Below, piece after piece: positions 26,201 through 38,200 of a stretch of DNA of 64,000 nucleotides. The notes under the pieces were generated by a model that did not search any database, was not told the origin of the DNA, and saw only the letters and a list, made by a program, of their open reading frames with translations. This stretch comes from Dermatemys mawii (lineage: Eukaryota; Chordata; Testudines; Dermatemydidae): positions 1,578,075 to 1,642,074 of the forward strand of contig ML677385.1 in NCBI GenBank assembly GCA_007922305.1, written 5' to 3'. The position numbers and the translations under genes are program-made. Positions within the stretch are counted from its first letter, which is position 1; the number at the start of each line of letters is the position of its first letter.

Positions 26201-29200
26201 ATGCCTCACTGCAACGTGAGCTTCAGCAATGACACTCGGGTGGTGCTGAGGACAGGGTGGAACGAATGTGGAACTGAAGTACAAAGTGTAAGTCACCTGA
26301 ACAAATGAAGAACCACCCAGCTAATGGACTTGTCACTGTAGAGTGCAGTGGTCGAGATTGGGTTTGGGGACACAGTCTGTTGCCATCAGGGTTTCCTGAA
26401 ATGATGAACAAAGAATTCAGTCCCACCCTCCCAAAGTAAAATCACCTCCATTTCTATGTGGGGAGTAAGGAGGAGGGAAGTAAAGATTGCATCCTCAACA
26501 TCAAAGCCCTCATTGCTCCGCTCATAATCAAACCCATTTACTACCCTTCTGGGTTCCAACAGCCTTGAGTGTTCCCTTCCCAAGGTCTTCTCTTAACTTC
26601 TCACTGCCAGTACACACATCTGTAACATATTTAAAATTTGGGGTCTGAAGGAAATAAGTTTAAGGTAATACGTAAATGCATAAGTAACCCAAACAAGACT
26701 ATGCTGATTGCTCTAGACTCAGTGGCTTTCAAACTATGGGACGGGCCTCCCAAGGGAGGCGCGGTAATGTGTCAAGGGAAGCATGAGCCATGTGTTTTTT
26801 ATTTACAGTATTTATTTTTTGAAAATCTCTAGCTCTCAGCTCCAGGTGGTGGGCTAGTGCAGAAGGGCTGTGCCCAGCAGTGGAGGTGAGCATAAAGGGG
26901 ACAGCCAGAGGCCCACTGCCCCACCTGCACAGCTGAAGCCATGCCACCTGAGCATGGGCTCTCCTTTCCCTCCCCCCGCAATTCCTCACCTGGAGGAAGT
27001 GGGGCTCTGGCTGTTAGCACTGGGGTGGCAGGTCTGCCGCTGTCCGTCCCAGGGTGGCGGCATTCGTGCAGAAGCAAGGGAGGCAATCGGGAGCTAAATC
27101 TGCAGTGAAAAGTGATAACTGTCACTTTTCACATTTCTACTCTTACTTTTGTGCTGTTCCTGGCACAGTGCTGCCTTCAGAGCTGGGCACCCAGCCAGCA
27201 GCCGCTGCTGCCTGTTCTGCCTTCAGATCCTGGTGGTGGCATAAGTACTTGGAAGGGGGGCATAAATGATACAGACCCAAAGAAAAGGGGCCTGATCAAA
27301 TAGGTTTGAGAACCACTGGTCTAGACAGGGGACAATGTGGAGTAAAAAGCCCTGGTCATACAAATGGTATGGATGTTTTATGGAGCAGTGAACAACATGT
27401 ACTAAGATGAGAACAACAAACTTGTTTTCATTTGCTAGCCCCACAATGACAAAGCTAGTGGATGCCAATGGTTTTGGTTTTATTGGCCAGTTGTATACAG
27501 AATTCCTGAGGTATTACTTAAAATTACCAGAGGTAGCTGACTAGTGGGGCTAATGTTCTCTGAAACATGAAGGTTGATAAAGTATCTCTCTCTCTCTCTC
27601 TCTCCTTTTTCTGCTCCAGAATACAACTAACACTATTGTGAAAACAATACTTCGGAATGACATGTCTCAGGGAGTTATCCACCACTTGAAGATTGTCAGT
27701 CCAATCCATTGTGTGTTTCAGAATGATCTCTTGACTTCATCTGGATTTGGTTCAGAAGGGTAAATAAAAACTCACTTGACTTCCAATTCTAATGTCTGGC
27801 ACTATGTGTACGTGTGTGTGGGAGTGGGGTGGGAAATGTTGTTTTCTAAGTTGTATTCTAGCAGCATGTGCACAAGCTTGGGAATCAGAAATTCTGGTGC
27901 TGTAATCCCAGCTGTGTCACTGGCTCCTTGTCTGATCATGGGCAAGTCATATTCCCCATCAGCAAAATAACTACCTCTGGGAATGAATGAATGAATCAAT
28001 GAATGAATATACAGTGCTGTGTGATTGCTCTGCATTATGATGAAGATGATGATGATTTTTAAAATCCACAAACCTACTTGATGATCTTTATTAATGCAAA
28101 TTTAGTTCTTGCAAAAGGCTCCAGGTTAACTGCACCATAGAGATCCTCTGTTTAAATCTCTAGCATGGACAGAGCACAAGAAATGAGAGCCCAGACTTCT
28201 TCATTGTCTTGCCAATGATGGACCACTTCTCTCTTTCTTTCCATCACACCCAGGCCATCGCCAAAACCTCTCACTTTCTTTCCTGTACAGCTCCCAAACC
28301 CATCTTTTCCTCTCCATTCCTACAACAAAACCGCTTATCTGGACCTTGGGCATCTCTCGCCTTGATTACTTCTGTTACCTCATCTGGCCTCCATGATTCC
28401 CTCTCACCCACACTCTCTTGCAGGGTGTCCAAAAAGTCTTGCTCATTTAGTTTTCTGACCCCATTACTCCCACTTCAAATCCTTTCACTGGCTTCCTCTT
28501 ATTTTCTGCATCAGGCTCAAGCTCCTTGTTCTGAGCTTTGGCAATACACTCTTGTTCCCATTTTAAATCACTGTCGTCACTATGCTGTCTGCTCATAGTG
28601 CCAATAATTTCCATCTTTGTAGCCTCCTGGAGTCTTCTCCATGCCTTCTTCCATGCTACCCCAAGGGCCTGGATTGCAGCAAGCAACCATCCTTTCCCCT
28701 GGCAATCCTAACAATATGCTGGACTGCAGAGTTTTCCTCACCACTGTAGTGCACATGTGCTGCTAGAGAAACAGGAATTGTATTTGTGAGCTGTAAAAAC
28801 ACTATAATCAAATCTATGATCTTTAAAAGCAGCTTATTGTCTTTTCAGGGTTTATACCATTTTCGAAGATTTACAAGGATCTGGATATTTTATAACTGAG
28901 ATGCAATTGTTTATTGGAAACTCTTCAATCCCCCAAAATTTCACTATCTCTGCCAGTGATGATATACTGCTTGAGGTGGGAATTCAAAAAGAAGACAGCA
29001 AGCTTAAGGTGGTCATCACTGAGTGCTGGGCAACTCCATCTAGTAATTCAATGGATCCTCTATCATTTGCTTTTGTTAACAACAGGTACAGCACACACTC
29101 GTTAGAAGTGACATAGACATGTGCAAGTTGTCTTGCACTGTAGTCCCTGAACTTGAGAAACCTCTTCATAAGCCAAAGATAGCTATTAATACCCTATCTT

Positions 29201-32200
29201 TTTCATGTACTTTTTACACGCCCTCAATGAGTCCTTGCTCTTTCCAAAGCCAAATACTTAACTTCAGACATTTTAAAAGAGGGTCTGGGGGGTGGAGGCA
29301 CAGTTGTCTCCCCCTAATATTTGTAAAGGAGATGTACAGTGTAGGTCTACTCTTTGATTTCTGATTGGTCTTGGAGGTGTAGGTGGCTTTGGTAGTCAAT
29401 AATGCAAAAAATCTATGATGCAGCCGTTACCAAAGGCATGCATGCTTTTATGGCCTCAAAGTTAGATTATTGCTATATGCTCTACATGGGGGGATCCTTG
29501 AAGAACACTCAGAATCTTCATATAAAGCAAAATAGGCTTCCAGGACATAATCTGAAGACAGTGGTTGAATGAGTGAAACTGAGTACTCCACCTGGCTTGT
29601 AGTACCTTTGTTATTGATAATGTGCATGAGAAAGGAGGAGAGAGCCCTAGGTGACACTCAGGGTACATTTACACTGCAATACAAATCTTGCAGCATTGAG
29701 TCTCAGAGCTCAACTCAGTTGATTTGGCCTTATAGGGCTCAGGCTGCAGGCTAAAATTAGCAGCATGGACATTTGGGCTTGGGCTGGATCCCAGGCTCCG
29801 AGACTCACCTGCCTCCTGAGCTTTCAGCATCTGGACTCCAGTCCAAGCCCAAATGTCTACACTGCCATTTTTAGCCCTGCAGCCTGAGCTCTGTGAGCCC
29901 AAGTCAGCTGACTCAGGCCAGCTTTGGCCATGCTGTGGGTCTTTTATTGCAGTGAAGATGTACCCTCAAAGTCCAGGTGCATTTTGGAAGGGTGGCAGTT
30001 TGAATGAAAATACTTAATAGTAACCTAGGCCTATCTGATATAGACAATAAAGATAGAGAACCTATGATATATGTTTACGAAGACAACTTTCAAAATAGAA
30101 CCTCACTTCAGAAGCTGAAAAGAAAATATTAAAAAATCCTACTTAATTTCTGAAGAATGGGATTGCTTCACCAGCATCACCCTTCCAAAAGTCAGAATTA
30201 ATTCTTACACATAGCAGGACATTTGAACCTGGATCAAATAGTGCTCTGGGCATGACTGGTCTTTTGTTTACTGCATCAGACTACTGTATTGTGTATAAAG
30301 TATTCAGTATTGTGTGAGATCCACTTCATCTTCTCCCTTCAGTCATCTCAGACTTCAATTTGTTTTTGTTTATTCTCCAGTGCTGAAGTAGAAGAATCTC
30401 ACTAAATATTCACCTCTGAATCCCCTGTGTACTTCATGTGCTGTGGTGTTCTGTCCTAGGGACAAGCCAACACTCAGCACACTGCCACCAGTGTCTGTGC
30501 TGGAGAAAACGCCATGGAATATCTAGATAAGGATTTTCAGAGGAAGCTTATAAATGGAATAGAGGTGCCGTTACTTGGGTTTAGCAATGATAGCCCTAGT
30601 TATTTTGTGTATCTTCCTATTCTCTTTTAGCTGCCCAGTCCCAAAGACCAACACCACCATGATTGAAAATGGAAATTCAAGAAAAGCTCAGTTGAAGCTG
30701 AAAATCTTTTCCTTTGTCAACAACTCTGTGGTTTATCTACACTGCAAAATTCGTATTTGCGTGGAAACCCCTGAAAGCACCTGTAGGACGGTAAGAGGTT
30801 TGCTTCTTAAATTTAACTTTCTATGTGACCTATGACAGACAATGCTGTAACTGGAAAATGAAGGGATAATATGCTTCCGAAAGGTGATGGTATCCTTTAA
30901 ACTTCTCTTCTCCATTTTCCTTCATTTTTCAACTTGCAGCAGTGTGAAGTGGGGAAATAATATAGCCGCATGTAAGCCTCAATCTTTATTTCTTTTTCCA
31001 TTCCCTATCCTTCAGCAGAAGCACGGAACATAAATTAAAAATGGTATCAAGGCTGAGAAATTGCATGGCTCTGGGGGTGACTGGAAAAAAAAGTACCATC
31101 TGAAGGCCTTCGTAAAATGAGCAGGTGATCTCAATACAAATCCTAGTGGGTAGGTTCCACAGAATAAAAAACAGTCAACTTGCTGATAAGAGTGCAGTCT
31201 CATCAGAAAAGCCAACGTTGGAATTATGAAGGGGACAGCTCTATCTTTTCTTGCCCAGTGATTATTTTCCCCAGATCAAGGGTTTAGACAGTCTAAGGCC
31301 CAAGTTCCCTGGTTTCTAGGGCTGTCAATCCAGCACCTTTTCAAAAGCACTTAAAAATATAGTGAACAGTATTATGGTAAAGTCGGGCAGACCTGATATT
31401 ATCTTCTGACTACATTGAAAGATTATCACATTGTCTCTTGTTAGTTCCAGGTATGTGAACTGCACTTATAATTTGTTGCTTGTGAAGACAAGATAAATCA
31501 GGGCTCTATTTTTACCGTAGATAAAAGGATTTTTTTTTTTTGCTAAAGATCTTCTCTGTGGTGACACAATGGTTTCATAGATATTTGTCCATTATTTAAG
31601 AGTTCCCTCTTGTTCTAAATTGCTCAACTTGGTCTCAGTATAAATCAAATGACTCCTCCTAGAAGATCAGGAATGGATAGCAGGAGGAAGAAAACCTTTT
31701 CCTATCTCTGACTACAGAGCCCTGTCCAGGGAAAAAGGAAAAGAGAAACAGGAAATTTGAGTGACAGATGGAAGGAGGGCTCTAGGTTTGACAGTAATAT
31801 AATTTTGAATATTTAAATTACCACAAAACTCATATTCAAGTAAGTATTAAAATCATATAACTTCAATTTCTAATAACACAATGGAACAAATACTAAGATG
31901 ATGGGGGCTGAGTTGCATCTAAGCATCAAATATCATGAATGTATGACAACCCCACTTAGCTTGTATAGAGCATGTTTAATCTCTAGATCTCAGTATCCTA
32001 CAAGGAGAGGGGGCACATGTCACTGTCCCCATTTTGCAGAGAGGAAGAAGAAGCGCAGAGAGAGGATATGACTTGCCCAAGGTTACACAGCTGGTCAGCA
32101 GCAGAGTGTGAAATAGAACCAGGTCTCTCAATTCTTAGTCCAATGTCTTTAGCACTGTGTCCCTTTATAAAGCACAGGTAACACCAGACAAACTAGGCTG

Positions 32201-35200
32201 AGCAAAGCCTTAAAAATGCATTGTAGAGAACAATCCTGCATTGGTCAACAGTGGATGGACTAGAAAATCAACTAGCTTTCGTCTACCTTCAGCTTCTTTA
32301 TTTCTGTAATATCCTGTGTTTAGTATAAGAGGCGATCTAATGAACTGGGACTCATACAGATCCAGTTTAAAGCACAGGGTATGGGTGCACTAGATGACCT
32401 AATAGAATGTTTCCATCTCTGATTTGTATGGTTGGTTTTGTTTTTTGTCCCATTGCAGAGTTAATGCATAAACAGAATTCAGTAGATGTAAATGTACCTT
32501 GATTTAGCAAAGCATTCAGTACAACGCCTCTCAAAATATTACTTGTATATTTAGTTCACATTGGCTTAAATATGAGCACTATCTCATGACTAGAAAATTG
32601 GCTAAAAGACTGCAAACGAAGGTAAAAGCTAACATCAATGCACCAAGCAAAGGTCTAGTAGAAGCTACGATGAATGGTGATAGATTAGATTTTAACAGCT
32701 TTAATTATATAGATTGGGCTAAAGCGTATGTTAATTGAGGACCATATCTGGATCCCAGTTACACTGGTTTTATGCTTACGTAATTTCATTGACTTCATTA
32801 GAGTCGCTTCTGGTTTGCAGTGAGATCAAAATTAGGCCCCAGTTTGTAGCTGATTCTAAATTAATGTCTAGCATGATACAGCAATTAATCACTTGGACCC
32901 CTTTTACATCTTTCTTGTAGGATTAGGAAACTTCGTTAATTTAAAGAGGAAAACTGTATCATCCCTTATCCCAAGCAAAATGTATCCCATATGAAAATGT
33001 AGGGAGTTTAGTATATTTTTATTGGATTTAAATTAAAATAATAATCACAGAAGGCACTAGACGGCATCTGGCAAATCCAGTGAGGGGAACTTTTGGGAAA
33101 CCAGATGAGTTATTTGTGGTGTGAAGTCCTGAAGAAAGTAGAACAGTGATATGACAGGCACTTGAAAACCATTGCGGATGCCCACAGAGTGCAAAGGGCA
33201 CTGGGAACCACTCAGAATGCCAGAGTGAGGGTGGATGAAGGGTCACAAAGAGGCACTGGGAAGTTGGAGCACAGGACTGGGTCTCCAATAATAGACCAAT
33301 CTGCTTTATTGTGGGATTATTTGCCAGCCTGGCTGCATGAACCTCCATGGGAGTAAGGGGAATAAGGAGCCTTCTTTCTCCTTTGTGGGGCTCCATATCT
33401 CTAGGCTCTGTGCAGCGAGGAAGAGCAGCTGCCACAAGCAGGTGGGTGGGGAGCAGGGGAAGCCTAAGCTCTTCCCCCACCATGTGTCAGCTAGCACCCA
33501 CAGGAATAGAGCTATGACAGGAAAAGGGCACGCGCCCCATGGAGCAAGGGAAAAGCAAGGATTGAACTGTGACTGAGTCCAGGTTTAGTCCCTGCCCTAT
33601 TCCAGTGCTGCTCCTTATGCGGGCTGGATAGCAAGGTATCATTCAACACTATGTGACTTAAGGGAGAGCATGAGTTAGGGAAGCATGAAAATGAAGGCTC
33701 ACAATAGCCTCATATTTGACCTACCTTTTGCCTCCAGAAATATTTGCTCACTTCAGAGCTGATCTGAGGCCTGAATTATTGCCCGAAAGATTGGAACTCA
33801 TCTATTCTTTCCTCTGTCTTTGTCACGCCCCAGTTTTTTGGTAGATGAGTCTCTGCTCTCTGAAATCTGAAACAGAAAAGAGTAGTTTGGGAGAAAAACA
33901 TAGTAAGACAAAGTCAGGACAGTAACATCAGGCATAGCCAGCAGCACAATAACAGCCTGGAACAAAAAATATTACAATGATTTGGAGCCATGAAATTGCA
34001 CCGTAACTACCTGTGTAACCACATGTTCATATTTTAGGGCTTATCTACACAGAAAAGTTATACCTGTGGCTAAGATGTGAATTTAAGCTGATATAGTTGT
34101 AACCCTTCTGCCCATCAGAGTTGGCAGCAACAAGGGCCGGGTTCAGTATCCAGGGGTTCCATTCCAATAGCACAATACAAAAACCGGCTCGAGCCCCCAC
34201 CCAGTGACCTGGGACAACCGTATACCACCCCTCTGGGCGTCTGTAAGAGACAATACTTCCCCTCTCGCAGGCACAGAGTCTGAGTGTACCAAAAGCCTTT
34301 TAATAACAGGGAGAAACAATGTGGCATTATATTGGGGAAACACCACAAACAAGGTTAATAAACCAAACCATGAACCAGAAGCCCCCCTCCCAGCAAATAG
34401 GCTGTGGCCTTCCCTTTGGCTCTTGAGTTCCACAACCCCAAAAAGTCACTCAATAGTCCCAAAGTCCAGCAGCCCAAGAGTCTCTGTTCTGGGTCAGTGC
34501 AGAGTTCAAAAGTCAATTGGCAGAGTCTTACCTCCCAGCCTGGGTGGAAATGGAGGGGAGGGCACGGGGCACCTTACATGGTCCGAGGCCGACTGCGCCG
34601 CCTCTCTGTGGGGTTCCGCTGCAGCCCTCACCGCAATCCGCTCTGCTCTGCTCGCCGACACTCGAACTGCTCTGCAGCGCCAGTCACTCCGCTAGCCATC
34701 CTGCTAGCCGACACACGGACAGCTCTGCGGTGCCAGTCACTCCATCAGCAGCACAAACGGCTCCGCTAGTCGACACACAGACTGCTCTGCTGTGCCAGCC
34801 ACTCCGCCAGCCACACGAACTGCACCCAGGAACTGCTCGGCTGAGTCCACCGCCAGTCGCACAAACTGCACCCAGGAACCGCTCGGCTGAGTCCGCTGCT
34901 TTGCTCTGCTAGCTGCACAAACTGCTTGGTGCCACCAACATGCCTTTAGGCCTGCCCCCACTTAACACAGTACTCAGTGGTTTCAGCTCTTAGTGGGGGG
35001 GTCACTAGCATCTTGGCACAGGTACACCAGCAGACTCAAAGTGAATTCAGTTTAGCAGGCTGAACCAAGACTCCTAAGGGAACCAAAATTAGCTCTAACA
35101 TTTCACAGTGGAGAGAACCACAGTGCAATAAGCCTGGAGAACCCTTACACAAGTCCCTCACCAAAAGATATAGAGATCTACCTATTGCCTTTCTCAATCT

Positions 35201-38200
35201 CAGAGTGTTCTGAAACGCATGGCCCTTGCCCAGTGAGTGCTACCTAGATGATGGCGAGTCCCTCCATCATAACAAGGGCCAAGTACGTGTCCATAGTCCT
35301 TCATTCACCAAATCAGAGTAACATCACTTTATATTTCCTACCCCAATAACATAGAAACTGGGGCTCCCACATCAGCCGAAGTGGCCATGTGGGCTGCTGT
35401 GGGCTCAGGCTAGGCGCAGTGGGTGTGTCTATGCAAATTGATCAGCCCCAAAGTTATTTTCCAAAACTCACTGTAATTCCCATGGTTCGCCACCAGATGT
35501 CAGAATAGATCTCATTCCTGACACTGCTTACATCGTTATACCTGTAGAACAACCAATGTGGATACTCTCATTCTAGAACAAGACTGGCTTTTTGGTTTGT
35601 TCACTTGTTTCATTTATATGGCTTTGGAAAGGTTTCAAGGTAGGCAGGAGAAAGCCACTGTTATACTGGAATAAGTGTATCAACAAGTGGAGTCATACCA
35701 GTGTAACTATAGCGATCTAATTATACAATTTATTATGATTATTATTAATAATAATAATAATAATAAATTAATATAATGAGCAATGCTGTTAAGAGAGGAT
35801 GCTGAAGGCATGTAGTGTGCTCTGGCTTGTTTTGAAGATCCTTCTTACATGCCCTAAGAGTACTGGAGAAAACTTAGTAGTACACACACTGTATTGCTTA
35901 AAGAAAATTTTGATAGACACTCTACTGTAGACTTTTTATTTTTTTAAAATGGATTCAACACAACCTGCTTTGTCGAAAGGGTCTGTCCACAGAGGTTTCT
36001 TTTCAGTGTTCTGATAAGCTGATATTTTTTTTCAGTACTGTTTTCAGATCTTTTCCAGTATATGTTAGAATGCAACAAAGGTTAACGTTGGGAAATTTTA
36101 AAAAAGCTCTGGCACTGGGTTCTGCCTTCAATAAATCAGCATAAATTCTTCGTTCTTTAGAGGAGTCATTACAAGACTTCATATATATTACATATGTTTA
36201 TATTATAAATGATCAGGGGTTTGTAATTGTTACAGAGCTGCCGAGATGTTCGATCCTTGAAAAGTGGTGAAATTATTGACACACACAAAGCATCCTGGGG
36301 GCCTCTGTGGAGAGCTGCTGGTGAGTAATGAGTAGATGGCTACAAGAAAGTTACACGAGCCAATTATTTAACAGATTCTGTTTTACTGGTGGGTGAACCT
36401 GAAAACCTTCCCTGTAAGGCATAAACACCCTTGACTGAGAAATAGGATAGTCAGTTGAAGCTGGGTAGCAATTAGTGACATTTTATGGGCCAATCTCTTC
36501 CTGTGGGGATGCAGTAATGGTCATACACTTTTGGGGTGGTTTGAGGGTATGTTCTGTGCAACTACTTGTGCTATTGAGGAGGTGGAATTAATTGCACAAA
36601 CTAATGGGTATTTGAATTGTAATGTTCTGAGTCTGCTCAAGTCTTATACTGCAATTATCTTTTCTACAGTGCTTACACTGGATTCCTTTTAGAGCACAAC
36701 ATGTTAGGCTCTGAGAGCCAAATTCAGAGATGTGTTATGCAGGGGTGAAAGTAACTGAAGCATCTTACCAGTAGCGGGATTGGGCTGGGGCCAGCTCTAG
36801 CCCCCGGAAGGAGCGGGGCCTCGGCTGGAAGGGGCAGGGCTGGGGCAGAGCCAGCCCCAGCCCAGCCCCTGTATCGGTAAGGGACTTCCCCCCCACTTTA
36901 CCCCTCCCCCCCGGGGGCTCCGGGGGCAGTTTAAAGGGCCAGGGGCGTAGCGGTGGCCAGCCGCGGGCCCTTTAAATAGCTGCCGGATCCCGGCCGCCAC
37001 CTTCGCAGGGCCCCGGCGACAGGGCTCCCGTCCCTGCAGAGCCCGGCTTGGGGAGCCCTGGGAAGGCTGCGGCAGGGCTCCGGCAGCTATTTAAAGAGCC
37101 CANNNNNNNNNNNNNNNNNNNNNNNNNNNNNNNNNNNNNNNNNNNNNNNNNNNNNNNNNNNNNNNNNNNNNNNNNNNNNNNNNNNNNNNNNNNNNNNNNN
37201 NNNNNNNNNNNNNNNNNNNNNNNNNNNNNNNNNNNNNNNNNNNNNNNNNNNNNNNNNNNNNNNNNNNNNNNNNNNNNNNNNNNNNNNNNNNNNNNNNNNN
37301 NNNNNNNNNNNNNNNNNNNNNNNNNNNNNNNNNNNNNNNNNNNNNNNNNNNNNNNNNNNNNNNNNNNNNNNNNNNNNNNNNNNNNNNNNNNNNNNNNNNN
37401 NNNNNNNNNNNNNNNNNNNNNNNNNNNNNNNNNNNNNNNNNNNNNNNNNNNNNNNNNNNNNNNNNNNNNNNNNNNNNNNNNNNNNNNNNNNNNNNNNNNN
37501 NNCAGTGGGTGTGTCTATGCAAATTGATCAGCCCCAAAGTTATTTTCCAAAACTCACTGTAATTCCCATGGTTCGCCACCAGATGTCAGAATAGATCTCA
37601 TTCCTGACACTGCTTACATCGTTATACCTGTAGAACAACCAATGTGGATACTCTCATTCTAGAACAAGACTGGCTTTTTGGTTTGTTCACTTGTTTCATT
37701 TATATGGCTTTGGAAAGGTTTCAAGGTAGGCAGGAGAAAGCCACTGTTATACTGGAATAAGTGTATCAACAAGTGGAGTCATACCAGTGTAACTATAGCG
37801 ATCTAATTATACAATTTATTATGATTATTATTAATAATAATAATAATAAATTAATATAATGAGCAATGCTGTTAAGAGAGGATGCTGAAGGCATGTAGTG
37901 TGCTCTGGCTTGTTTTGAAGATCCTTCTTACATTTCCTAAGAGTACTGGAAAAAACTTAGTAGTACACACACTGTATTGCTTAAACAAAATTTTGATAGA
38001 CACTCTACTGTAGACTTTTTATTTTTTTAAAATGGATTCAACACAACCTGCTTTGTCGAAAGGGTCTGTCCACAGAGGTTTCTTTTCAGTGTTCTGATAA
38101 GCTGATATTTTTTTTCAGTACTGTTCTCAGATCTTTTCCAGTATATGTTAGAATGCAACAAAGGTTAACGTTGGGAAATTTTAAAAAAGCTCTGGCACTG

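Larger units (their letters stand above)
30791..36235 (+). other. Intron upstream of the duplicated exon
   Basis: It holds a MIR remnant (31984-32165), a palindromic repeat (about 32746-32840), an LTR-like block (34098-35274) and the start of the duplicated segment (from 35417). 30800-31980 and 32850-34090 show nothing recognised. Confidence 0.5.
35417..36917 (+). repeat. Duplicated segment, copy 1 (contains UMODL1 exon)
   Basis: It matches 37503-38996 with an offset of 2083-2086 and roughly ten visible substitutions plus a few short indels, under 1% divergence. It covers intron, the 85-nt exon, the following intron and the start of a MITE. Similarity ends inside the GC-rich MITE. Confidence 0.9.

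Noticed and set aside
34204..34912. Plus-strand open frames of 121-163 codons
   Set aside because: They lie within the LTR-like block and its tandem repeat; frames overlap each other and show no domain.
37048..37579. Long open frames across the first gap
   Set aside because: They consist of unknown bases; N runs cannot support a coding call.
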